DNA of 64,000 nucleotides. Source: Azadirachta indica (lineage: Eukaryota > Streptophyta > Magnoliopsida > Sapindales > Meliaceae). The notes beneath the pieces are model-generated. The model saw only the letters and a program-made list of their open reading frames with translations. It did no database searches and was not told where the DNA came from. How positions within the stretch are numbered: the stretch's first letter is position 1; each line of letters starts with the position of its first letter. The stretch lies in assembly GCA_022749755.1 (NCBI GenBank), contig CM040443.1, forward strand, positions 9,397,744 to 9,461,743, written 5' to 3'. The position numbers and the translations under genes were made by a program. This document shows, one piece after another, positions 33,293 through 44,855 of the stretch.

Positions 33293-35548
33293 CTATACTA
33301 AAGGCCTGCTACATTTATCTTCTATCCTATTTTCAAGGAGAGGGACCTTTTCGCTGGACCATCTCAAGCTTCCTACCCCAGAGTCATCTGTGGTCTTTTC
33401 TTCTTTGGACTTTCCCCACATCACAGCATAAAATCCAGCCACAATTATAACTGCTCCAATCAAACTTCAACATATTCCATTGAATGAAAATGAAAAAAAT
33501 GGAGTAGAGAGAGATATAATTATCTGCAATTGTACAGTTTGTACTACTTCTATATCATCACAAGTTCCAGAGGTCCAATATCGGCAAAACTAGTGATTTC
33601 AGTAGCAGCACATATGTGGCACGGTTGCAATTAATGGAAGATTTTTTGAAATAAAATTGATGAACTGTACCTCCCAAGATGAAGTGCTTCTCCTAAAAAG
33701 ATGGAATCCATGACAATAGAGAACACAATGGCCAAGGGCTTGAACATTGAAACGTATAGAGGTCCAGTCTTTGACAGGCACCATGTACACAAGCTAATTC
33801 GAAATCCAGTACCAATAGTTGCCTACAGATTAAGAAATAAAGTTCATGCCAGAGTTAAGTGTCTTGATTAACCATGAAAAATCTCATTTGAGTTAAAATG
33901 ATCTTGGAAAACGGTGACATAGTTAACTCCTTTTCATGGTGAAGTATTACAGCAGCCAAGCCATCAACACGTCGACATTATTGTTATATAGAATTGCACG
34001 GGAGGGACCTCACAATTGCGAAGTTGATAATGCTAAATCTAGGAAACCAAATAGAAGAAAGAATTTCTATATGCTTACCGAGTATAAAATAGCAACAAGC
34101 CCCATATCAAGTCGTAGCTTCCACGAACTTGGGTCAGTAACTAAAATCAGAGCAAATACTGTGGACAAAATGGTATTAAAGAAGAATAGATAGAACATTA
34201 TGATAAGCACAGCTGGAAACCTTTTGAGGATTATAGCCTGCCAAAATTCCGAAAAAGTAGACTGTCATCATTTCCTTTTAACTACCTTTTGAGCCTTGTA
34301 GATGAGCAAAGGGCCTAACCTGTACAATAAACCATGCTGAATTCAGAAATGCTTCAGCCGCCAGGAAGAATGCTCCCAGGATCCAGTATAACTGTGGTGA
34401 AAGAAAAAGTCGATGAGGTGAGACACTGTGTGAAAGTTTCCTCACAATTACTCGGCCCTTATAGAATGTAACAACAAATGCCCCTGCTATTGACAGTAAC
34501 GTTCCCAAGGACTTAGCTTGGCTGCTTTTGCTTTTCCAGTTTAGCTTTTCCATCCTGAACCACTCCACCCATATTAAGAAATTCAGGTCCACAACAATAG
34601 TCACAGAAAGGATATGCTTTGAACACTACCACCATCGTCAACCATCCAATTATTAACTGACCAGTAAAGATTTACCCTTGAAGGGCTTATATGTGCTATC
34701 CCTTTCCTTCTTTGATGTTTCATTAATGCCACTAAATGAAGAACTACGTGAAAACGCATCAGATTATTTCATACTAATAGTGCGATTCTCCTTCAATCAG
34801 GCACTTTAGACTCTTAACTAGAAAGAGAGAAGAACCTGAAAAGGATAGCAAGCATGAAGGTAAATGCCGGAATTAGGTTGAGCATGGCTGTGCTGAGTGT
34901 AGGAGAGCTGTACTGTATACCAACATACGAGAAAATCTGGGAAGAACATCTGCATGAAAAAAATAATAATAATAATAACAACATCAATCAATCAACATGA
35001 AAAATGTATTAAAGGAAGTAAGGTTAATCACTGAATGAAATATAAAATTGGAGACCCTTATGCTTCAGAGTTCTAAGGAAAACAATTTGACTCGTTTGCA
35101 TCAGAAGAAAGCCATATCCTAAATTTACAAGCAAGTTCACATGGATGCCAGTTACAAACCCAAACACTGAAAGCAGGAAGAATCTGCAGAGGATGGAGGA
35201 TGTAAGTGGAGGTCGCTCTGATCTACCAACCATCAGAAGACAAAGAAACCAAAAACAAGAGTTATTAATTAGCTGAAGACTTCCACTTACACATTTTGGT
35301 ACATAAAGTAAGGAAAACATTTTCTTAATATGGAATAAGAGAAATGTAGAAATATAAAGACCTGTGAATTAAGAGGGAACAGAGAAGAAAGTTGAGACTG
35401 GAGAGGGCATCAGAATAGACTATGATGACATATTTGTTCATCCCCGTAGACATTGCTGCTTTGATTACTTCCATATTGCTAACTTGAGCTAACATTAGTA
35501 TTACCAATCAACCAATGGTAATACAGACCTCATAATGGACAGTTCCAT
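33293..35548 (-). pseudogene. G6: WAT1-related transporter with a single 1-bp deletion in exon 1
   Basis: Exons: complement(33293..33464, 33671..33822, 34079..34237, 34320..34554, 34836..34949, 35160..35222, 35362..35548). Exons 2-7 are intact and in frame ([65 protein letters not shown]). Exon 1 is 187 nt instead of 188: after MELSIMRSVLPLV the frame is lost and reaches TAA within two codons. The following ATG (35495, MLAQVSNMEVIKAAMS) is in the correct frame for everything downstream, so a protein missing about 18 N-terminal residues (half of helix 1) could still be made. With no other lesion, it is either a very young pseudogene, a gene using the inner start, or a sequencing error. The exon 7 acceptor is GAAG rather than GCAG. 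Confidence 0.8.
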
Positions 35549-37766
35549 TCCCTCTTCTCTCTCAGAATGACATACTACCCATGAATAAGATATTAGCACC
35601 AATAGCAACTTTATCCTTATAATTCTTTAGGATCTGTCGGGGCATCAACGAAATCATTATCCTAGCATCAATGCTGTGAATGTGATATATCCCACGAACA
35701 CACGCAATTCATTTTTGGTGGGGGTCCTGCGCAGTATGATTGTAACAGCTGACCTCTTTTTTTCCAAAGTGGTCAATCAAAAATCCTGTCCAGTTGGCCC
35801 GCTTTGTTTCTTAATGATTTTCTCAATAATTTTTTCTGACAACTCTAGGTCTTCCTTTTCCAGATTCTCATATAACGATGAAGGGTATTTCAGTCATTTC
35901 GACAACATTATGGACCTATGTTCTAATAAAACATCAGAGATCTAAATGATAAAAGCCCTCTTCTCTCAGTTACCGACCGTTGTCAAAGCTTTTTTCTCCC
36001 CCTTTTACTTTCATTTAAAGGAACAATATTGTTAAGATGCGCGAAAAGAAACAAGCAGCAAAACGGGCAGAGGATTTTTGATTTCTTGAAATTCTATAGT
36101 TAACTTTATACGATTGGCAAACTGTTGCTGGCAGTATATTACTCTGGTAACTATGTTATGTGGACTGAGCTGAACTAAGATGAGACATGTGAACAGGAGC
36201 TTGTGAATAATGGATGCTTTCCAATATGGCATCCCCAGAGAGATTTCTCACAACAAAAGTTTCAGAAGAAGCGCTCTTTTGGCATTGGTAATTTAAGAAA
36301 TTTGGATGATTTTTGGACTGATCAAAGTAGGACCTTTGGTGCGTCAGTTTTGCATGTTTGCAGATCACGTGCGACCTATGTGCTTTATTGACGTGATTTA
36401 TCTCCTAACTCACTGCACAATTTGCAGAGCAAGACAAGGAAGAATGATATGTACAAGCACAACATTTTGGAAAATTTGTGCCATTATACATACAGTAGAT
36501 GATAAAAGATTAGAGATTCTTTTTAAGATTTAAATTTTGAATTTGAGATTTTAAATTTAATTTTATAGAATAAAATTGAAAGATTGAAGTTTAAAAATTA
36601 AAAATTAATTTATTAAGATTTTATTCATTTGATTTTTAAATCTTACGCTTTAAATTTAAGAAGGATAAAAATTTTGATTTTTAAATACAAACATTTAGTT
36701 ATAAATAGGAGTTAACACTTCTCTTTTCATTATTGTGTTTGCTTCTTTCGACTTTTAGTTTCTCCACATTGTTAGTATTGCTTAGAGAAAATATTCCTAG
36801 TTGCTATTTGTTCTTGGAGCATAGGTTATATTTTGGGTAAATGTAGAAGCAAATAGAATTTTGCTAACTTCAAAGATACTTTGTATAATTTTAATAGTAT
36901 ATGCCATGAGCTAATATTATTGAATCCAATAGATTTTTTGTAATCATGTTTATATATTTTTGAAATATTTTGGAACTAATGGTTTATGTAAGTGCATAAA
37001 GATTATATATATTATGCACAAATTTTTTTATTGAGTTAACGACTTCTCTCCCATTATTAATATTTTATAGATTGAATGAATTGTGAGTTAATAGAGATTT
37101 TTGATTAAGTTTAAACTATTGGAAAGATTAAAATTAGTATCAAATTAAATTTTGAGTATTGTATTTAACTTTTAAGTAATATTGTGTGGAATTTTTAATA
37201 ATGCAACTGCACATTAAATATCATATGTTTTTGTATGAGAAATTTGGGGTATCACAGTATTTTTGTATCATTTGTAAGTTGTTTGGCTGCATGGGGACTT
37301 TTTGGCTGGATGATTCCAAGCATCCTACTGCCAATGAATCCTCCCATCTTCCTTTCTCGTTGGTAATTTTGGATGGTTTTGCAAAACTCAAGGCAGCCCT
37401 TTTTATGGATGTAATTCTGACTGAATTATCTTAAATTTTTTGAAGATTGCATAGGATTTAGAGTTGTGAACTCTGATGAAGAAGCATTTTTCACTAAACG
37501 CAAACAAAATGCAATGCACCCTTCACTTTATCCAATGATATGGCAAGCAGAAAGTCAGTGAACTGACCGAAAAACAAAAGAAATATGCATTAATGAAGTT
37601 ACCTTCAGATGTTGCTGCTGTAATTACACTACCCTCTCCAAGAAGTTTCGACCTGACGTCTAAATTTACAACCACCTTAGGAGGATCAAATCTCAAGGAA
37701 GTGATTAAATCATGCAAACACCGGCAAATTGTTAATCATGTACTATATGAACAATTTATGCAATCT
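35549..37766. other. Intergenic between G6 and G7
   Basis: 2.2 kb without an intact gene. 36.4 kb (TGCACAATTTGCAGAGCAAG) matches 40.3 kb (TGCACAAGTTGCAGAACAAG), again marking the duplicated unit. A relic exon 7 lies at 37285-37400. 36.53-36.66 kb is AT-rich with partly inverted TAAATCTTA/TAAGATTTA motifs. The G7 3' flank block is near 37660-37690. Confidence 0.5.
37285..37400 (-). pseudogene. Relic exon 7 (array relic 4)
   Basis: The minus strand shares GATGCTTGGAATCAT..CCAAAAAGTCCC with the other relics and encodes only short broken pieces resembling SSxxAKKSP of the last exon. Confidence 0.5.
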
Positions 37767-39932
37767 CTATACAGAAGACCTGCTATTTATCTCTTCTATC
37801 CTGCTTTGCAGCAGAGGAACTGTTTCGTGGGGGGATCTTTGACTCTCTCCCATATAGTCCTCAGTGGTCTTTTCTTCTGTGTACTTGCCCCACATTGCAA
37901 CATAAAATCCAGCTACAATTGTAATTGCCCCAATTAAACTGCAAGAAATCTCAAATTACTCCCATAATAAGCTAGAAATAGTAGAGAGAGTAAATACTTG
38001 ATTAAAGCTTCAGTTAAAAAGGTGTCAAATTATAGAATTTTTGCTTCTTCAACTAATTTCATCTGCCATAAAGATTAGCATGTCATATACTTCTTTATGA
38101 ACTACACCTTCCAAGATGAAGAGCTTCTCCTGCAAAGATGACACCCATGGCAACAGAGACAATGATGGCCAAGGGCTTGAACATCGAAACACAGTGAGGC
38201 CCAGTCCTTGACAGGCACCATGTAAACAAGATGCCTTGAAGTCCAGTCCCAATAACTCCCTGCATGTTGAAAAATAAAGATCTTGTCAAACAAGTAACTT
38301 AATTAACCATGCAAAATCTCACTTTGTTGTAATTATCTTGACCTTACTCTAGAGCCTGCCTAAACTCCTTGCAACCGTCAACTCACAATTCATTATTGTT
38401 ATACAAAACATGTAGAGAATAGATAACTAACAGTAGATACTTATATTTGCAGCGCCCCTATTCTTCTAATGCCAAATTTAAGTGTCTAAAGTGGATAATG
38501 AACCACAATATCTCCAACTTAATTGTACTAACAGATTTCAAAGTCTTGAAATCAAAATAGAAGAAGAAAATAGGCTTACTGAATAGAGAACAGCAACTAG
38601 CCCCATATCAAGTCTTAGCTTCCAAGCACTTGGGTCTGTGACTACAATCAGGGAAAATACTGCAGCCAGCATGGTATCAAAGAAGAATAGAAAAAACACT
38701 AAGACAACCACTGCCGGGAACTTTTTCAGGATAAATGCCTGCCAATATTTCAGAAATAAGAGTGTCATCATTTTCTTGCATTACTCTTTCTGGTTTGTAA
38801 AAGGGCAGAAGCCCTAACCTGCAAGATATAGCCTGCTGAATTTAAAAATGCTTCGGCTGCAAGGCAAACTCCTCCCAGGATCCAATTTGACTGTGGTGAA
38901 AGGAGTTGATGAAGTGAGACAGTGTGCGAAACTGCTTTTATAATTGATGGGCCCTTGTAGAATGTCACCACAAATGCCCCTGCTATTGACACTAGAGTTC
39001 CCAAACACTTAGCTTGGGTGCTTCTGCTTCTCCACTTCAGTATTTCCATCCTAAACCAATCATATGGAGTAACTCAGGTTCACGAAAGTAGTCATAGGTT
39101 TTGACAAACATTAACAGTGGAATTCTGAATTATCCTTCAATCAAGCACTTACAGACTCTCAACTAAAACCACAGAAGAATTGAAATCATAGACTATGAAC
39201 TAAAACCAAAGAAGAACCTGAAAGTTATAGCAAGAATGAAGGTGAAGGCTGGAATAAGGTTGAGCATCGCTGTGCTGAGTGTGGGAGAGCTGTACTGTAT
39301 ACCAACATATGAGAAAATCTGGCAAGAAAGTCTGCATTAAAAGGGGAAAAAATCAAAAAATATTAAGTCCTCTCATCTTCCTTATGGAATGGGCTCCTCC
39401 TTAGAATTAACGAGATCTAGAGTCTTGGATGAATCCTTGACTCGATCAAAACTTGTTAGAATGTCATATACAACATAGAAAACCTAATGATTCTCGAAAT
39501 TTGAAGAAAAGCGAAACAATAAATTCATAGGTAAATTTACATATATGCAATTACGAACCCAAACACTGCAAGCAAGAAAAGTCTGAAGAGAATGGAGAAG
39601 GTGAGTAGAGGACTCTTCGATCTGCCAAATATCAGAACACAGCGGAGCATCAAACCAAGAATCAGTTCGCTAAAAACTTTCAGTTTTTGGTACATACCCA
39701 AGGGAAAACAATTATAGTTTCTATTAAAGCAGAGTAACAAAAACCTGTGAATGATGAGAGAACAAAGAAGAAAAATGAGAGTGGAGAGGGCATCGGAATA
39801 TGCAATAATGATATATTTGTTGATCCCTTTAGATATTGCTGCTTTGATGACTTCCATATTGCTAACTTGAGCCAAGATGACTGTGACCATTCCAAGAAAA
39901 GGTAATACATCTTTCATACTGCATAGGCCCAT
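37767..39932 (-). CDS. G7: WAT1-related (EamA/MtN21-like) transporter, intact, 359 aa
   Basis: Seven exons, complement(37767..37938, 38108..38259, 38580..38738, 38819..39050, 39218..39331, 39559..39621, 39745..39932), GT-AG throughout, 360 codons including TAG. The start is the ATG of MGLCSMKDVLPFLGMVTVIL, the same position as in G3-G6. Blocks: [101 protein letters not shown] and GFYVAMWGKYTEEK, with a VPLLQSRIEE tail. This is the best-preserved copy of the G5/G6/G7 subgroup. A ten-helix membrane transporter is expected; the substrate is unknown. Confidence 0.88.
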
Positions 39933-40870
39933 TCCACCTCTCTCCCTCCACCTCCCCCCCTCCTCCCCTCCGATGAACCTTCACTTTCAGACATGAATGA
40001 AGCTTAGTGCGATAAGAAACTGTATCTTTTTTTTTAACTTGGTTGTTAATTCACGATCGGTCATCTTTGAAGTGGTATTTCAGTTGTTTTCGTTGTTGCT
40101 GGGCAAAATATTCCCTCAAAACTACAGACATCTTCCACATGTAAAAAGAGTAAATGCTTTTGTAAGAGCCATGTCAACTAAGAGTGTTCTCCAGAAATAT
40201 ATTATTTTTTTGGGATGGAATGATTGATCTGCCTAAAATATTATTAAGTAAAGCATCTTTTATTGTTATTTAACTTGTGCACACACTACGCATATGGTTT
40301 TCTCTCACTTATCTGCACAAGTTGCAGAACAAGACAAAGAAAAGGACCATATACTATGTTGAAAATTCAGTGTGCTATTACACAAAATAATGGGGAGGAA
40401 CCATTTGCATAGATGATACATGTTGATTCCTGTACAATATGTCTTAATGTATCCAATTTGTCTTGTTTTGGAAATAGGGCCTTTTGACTCCCATATCTAT
40501 AGAAAATAACTTCAGATCAAAATTTTCAAGATTTAAGAGTGTCATATTTTGGTCTAAAATCAAAGCAATTCGCTTTTTGCTCGGAGGCCCCACGTCTATT
40601 CGAACATTGAATTGCAAGGGAAATTTCTCCAAGATCCAAATTTGGCCATGGTTAGGAAATTTATGAGTATAGGCAAGCCACTAAGCAAGGGTTTCAGGAA
40701 AAGTGGCAAATGCTTCTGTGGTTCACACTATGGTTCCCACAGCTTGGCTACTAAAACAACTTTGTGATGAAAAAAATTACATGGATAAATAGATACATAG
40801 TTTTCAGTTGCTTTCAATATCAAAGGCATATAAAAGTTGTCTTCAGCAACGACCTTCTAAGATTAAGGTA
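39933..40870. other. Intergenic between G7 and G8
   Basis: Contains the G7 promoter (a pyrimidine-poor, C-rich run near 39946-39967 just upstream of the ATG, read as a G-run on the transcript strand) and a relic gene fragment at 40470-40760. Confidence 0.5.
40470..40765 (-). pseudogene. Relic WAT1-related fragment: exon 4 joined to an exon 7 tail
   Basis: The minus strand from about 40760 contains an exon-4-like stretch (SSQAVGTIV, then decayed sequence and a part equivalent to [12 protein letters not shown] at about 40630). It is followed without the intervening exons by a tail ending SIDMGVKRPYFQNK, which resembles the PLLQNK end of exon 7. Several stops occur. It occupies the place held by the relic last exons elsewhere in the array. 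Confidence 0.45.
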
Positions 40871-43525
40871 CTATATTTCCATGCTTTTATTTAGCAACAG
40901 AGGGACATTTGGAGAGGATGACTTGAAGCCAGAAATTTCTGTGCCTTGGACCATTTTCTCTTCTTTGGCTTGGCCCCAGATCACAGCATAAAAACCCAGG
41001 GCTATGGTAGCTGCTCCAACCAAGCTGCACAAACACTTGGATAAAACCAAAATGAGAGTAACTCTGAGTTAAGGGCAGTAAACCTCAGGGAGCACTTGTT
41101 TGAAATATTAAGTCATATTTTGACACATCAATAGAAGAATATATCCGTTCATAGAGATTTATACCTTCCAAGATAAAGGGTATCCCCAAGAAATGCAACC
41201 CCCATGAGAAGTGCAATGACCATTCCCAGTGGCTTAAACAAGGAAACATAGACAGGACCCTGCTTCTTTAATGCCCATGTATGTAGTGCAGTTCGAATTG
41301 ATACTGCAAAAACTGCCTGTATTGTCATGGGGTTAATTCAAATCAAATAAGAGCTTACAAGTGTGGGACAGAACTACAAATCCTAAAATTAAGCTTGGTA
41401 ACTTATCCTTGCTTACCGAATAACCAACTGCTATCAACTCCATATTGGGACTTAGTTTCCAAGCACTTGGTTTCTTTTCTGCTACCAGGGAGACTGTTGC
41501 AGACAATGTGGTTACAAAGATGCAACAAATGAGTGTTACCATCATCTCTGCAGGGTAGTCTCTGATAATCCATGTCTAGATATTCAGAAATAAAAAAAAA
41601 GGAGAATTGTTAATAATTTACAATTTGCAGGTAAAATTCGTGGTACTGTCGTTTTAAATATATTGACAGTGTACCTGGACAATATAGAACAAAGCTAGAA
41701 TGACACTATGAGCTGCAAGAAAAAAGCCTCCAACGGCCCAGTTTGATTGAGGCATCTCTAAAGGAAGTTCATTAAGTAACTTATTTGTTGATAAAGCCCT
41801 TGTAATTGGCAGTCCTTTGTATAAAGTCACAATTAAAGCTCCTGTAATTGATACCACAGTGCCGATAGACTTGGCCCGACTACTTTGAGCTCTCAGATCT
41901 AGCTTTTCCATCCTAAACACCAAATTTTGATGTAAGTTCTAATAATATTTGTTTTGGAATACTAACTATAAATATTTTGGTAATTAACCAAATTCTATAA
42001 ATTTTGTAATTTTTAACTCCTAAAAATGGATTCATTATTGCATAGCTTGGAGAAGACAAAACTATAATTGAATGGGAAAACTTCACTTTCCGTAGTGACC
42101 ATACAAGTCTTGTCCTGATTCATATTGGAGAATTCCACGAAATTGCAAGGTTAGTAGCTTTGTCCTCGTTAGGTGGCAATTCACATTCTTGAAAAAAACA
42201 CCTTTCACAGTTTATCTCACATCATTGCTGTTTCGAAGAAAATAGCTAGTAGGTGTTTTCCAGCCTGGATCTTAGCAACTTACAAGAAAACTAACTTCAG
42301 TTGCAGTTTCTATTTGTTTTCTGCACTATGTTGGAACTTGTCCATGGTGTGATAATATTATGATGATATTTCGTAATATTTATTTCCATATTTATGATGG
42401 AAGCTAACACACACACACATATATATATAGTAATGATATCAATTACATGACGATAATAAAGCATCCAAAACAGAAACATCTTGATTAGCGAAATGGACAG
42501 GCCAACAAACAATCAAAGTTACAAAAGGAAAAGAAAAAAAAAAAACTTTGATTTTATGGTCGATTGCTTTCATTTACTAACTGTGAGAACTTAACACTAT
42601 TACTTTAAGCTTATAAGTCAAGAAATAACATAATATTGAAGCCAGACTGTACTAAGAGGTCATCTGCTCGGTCTTGCGTTTAAGGTGCCTATTAGAACAG
42701 TTACCTACTAACATTTAACCTTTTTGGATTGAGGGACTTAATCGAACACTTACCTACTAACTTTTAATCTTTTTAGGTGAAGCATCAACTTAACAATAAC
42801 CCAGGCTTTTGAAGAACTAAGGTTGCAGAAAAAGCAATGAAAATTTATTAAAAGCCTCAAAGTACCATTGAATGCACCAATGTGTAAGTAAAACAATGAA
42901 CTGAAAATTTAGCCTTCTTAGTACCTTTGCAGAAGAGAGTAGCTTAGAACTTTAATAGAGAGAGAATGGATCACCTGGAGACTATGGCAAGTATGAAAGT
43001 AAAGCCTGGAGTTAGATCAATCATAGCTGAGGCCAGAGTTGGAGAGCTATACTCTATCCCAATGTAAGTAAACATCTGCCCGCAGCAACTACAAAAATAT
43101 ATATTCAGAAATTATTGCACACACGCTCAGTTTCATGTCACGAAACCTGGGTTAAGAACTGCAGCTACATTTGAAAACTTCTCTCTGTCAACTAAGAAAC
43201 TAGTACCTGACAAGGCTAAGAAGAAATATTCTGTAGACAATGGACCGTGTGAGCTGCGGACGAGTTCTTTTTCTGTTGAATGGGAGGAAAAGTGATTGAA
43301 CAAAGAAAATGTGTATAATTCTTGGAATTCCGTTAATCAAGATATTGATACTTACCTGTAGAATAAAAAGGAACAAGGAACAAGGAGAAGGATAGCGAGT
43401 AAGTTAGAGTAAACAACAAGGACAAAGTGACTCATGCCTCTGCTCATTGCTGCCTTAGTTACATTGTTTAAGCCAACCTCCAAGAACTCTAATGTCACCA
43501 TGACTGCTGTTACACATGAACCCAT
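40871..43525 (-). CDS. G8: WAT1-related (EamA/MtN21-like) transporter, intact, 350 aa
   Basis: Seven exons, complement(40871..41024, 41165..41316, 41417..41575, 41675..41912, 42975..43088, 43207..43272, 43356..43525), GT-AG, 351 codons including TAG. The start is [20 protein letters not shown]; exon 1 (170 nt, 56 codons) is short and easily missed. Blocks: [106 protein letters not shown] and [14 protein letters not shown], with a VPLLLNK tail. Exon 2 is 66 nt, shared with G9, so G8-G11 form a second subgroup close to Arabidopsis At3g28050/At5g40240-type UMAMIT proteins (family-level recollection, not a search). Confidence 0.87.
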
Positions 43526-43572
43526 TATTTGTCAATCCGTAATGGAGTGATTATTATGACTGATGATATTGC

Positions 43573-43581
43573 ATTTATATA
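43573..43581 (-). promoter_or_regulatory. Candidate TATA box of G8
   Basis: CTATATAAATG on the minus strand, about 50 nt upstream of the G8 ATG. This implies a very short 5' leader. Confidence 0.5.
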
Positions 43582-43589
43582 GGAAAGGA

Positions 43590-44855
43590 GCAGCGAGTTA
43601 TTTGAATGCTTCACATCTGGAGTAGGGACGGAGGGAGAGACATCATGAATTTCACCGTTGGGTAAACAACAATCTCTTCCTATTATTAACGTTCATTATC
43701 TCTGTCATTGGTTGCATTATGTGGATCATCTCGTCAAATAAATAAAAACATGAAAAAAAAAGAACGAAAAGACAAGCGGTGAGCCTTAAAGAAGATATTT
43801 TTTCTCACTCCTTAAAAGAAATGTCAAAGTGCCCTTTACCTTGTTCAAAAATGAGGTACAAAAAAGATTTTTGAGTTTCTCTTCATAATATATTAGGTGC
43901 ACTAATGAAGTAAGATTATGACCCTCCAATAACAGACTGCCTCATGGAGCAAATTTGGAATCTAGTCATTTCTTTAGAAAAATTAATTTTTCAATATTTT
44001 TTCGCACATATTACCATGAGATTTTTTTTTTTTTTTTTTTTATAGATAAAGGAGGAGCTTCTCCTTCACCCCTAAGCCTTCTTGATTTATAAACTTTTTC
44101 TCTTTTTGGAGTTTTTACTCTCTCCCAACAGTAAAACCCTTGTAGTTTTACATAAAGACCTTTTAATTTTTTGCATTTGTTGGTTTGATTTGTAAGCATC
44201 CTTGTAATCAAGCCTTGCAGAGCTCCTCTTTTGAATGTAGGGTTAGATGCTAGACCATGTAATTTGGTACTGTGTCCTCTTTTATATTCTGTTATTTCAA
44301 TATTTATGTACTTACATTGAATTGGTTACTAAATAATGTGAAAAGTAGAATATTAGAACGTTAAGAAGAAAATTAACTGGGGGTGGATAAATAAGCGTTA
44401 TGCCTAATAAATCTACTAAATCAAGGTTAATAATTATGACCTAAAAGAAATTCACTGTACGTAGGTTAATCCGACCTCCGACAAGTCAATCATCCCATAA
44501 AAAGTCTTCTTCACCGTGAAACACCTTTCATCATGTTTTCATTTTTCACTAACATCTCATCAGTTCTATCAGAAACCTCAGAACACTATTTTTAGGATGC
44601 TCTCTGATCACCTCGTTCTTGAAACTACTTGGGAGTGTTACTTGTTAGTCTGCCTCCGAATAGAAAAAATCTCAACTCATTGGTGATTGAGGAAAGTTTT
44701 AGAATTAACGCCTAGTCTCAGATACTTTATCCCTTCAGTGCTTATGTTTTAAAAAAATAAATCAGCAATAGATCCTCTGTTATAAACAGAAGGTAATGCA
44801 GCAAAATACATTATTTATTTTCAAATTCAAAGAATTATAATCATAAATACATATG
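43590..44855. other. Intergenic between G8 and G9
   Basis: 1.3 kb. Apart from a possible small retroposon with a poly(T) head near 44.02 kb, no gene is recognised. Confidence 0.45.
44020..44235 (-). mobile_element. Possible short poly(A) retroposon (3' end of a LINE or SINE)
   Basis: A run of about 22 T at 44020-44041 is the complement of a poly(A) tail. The adjoining sequence on the minus strand has a short open stretch rich in K, R, G and E (KTPKREKVYKSRRLRGEGEA). This fits a truncated retroposon in minus orientation. I found no clear target duplication, so the right limit is a guess. Confidence 0.35.

Noticed and set aside
36530..36670. AT-rich stretch with partly inverted motifs considered as a MITE
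   Set aside because: Terminal inverted repeats are imperfect and there is no clear TA or TAA target duplication.
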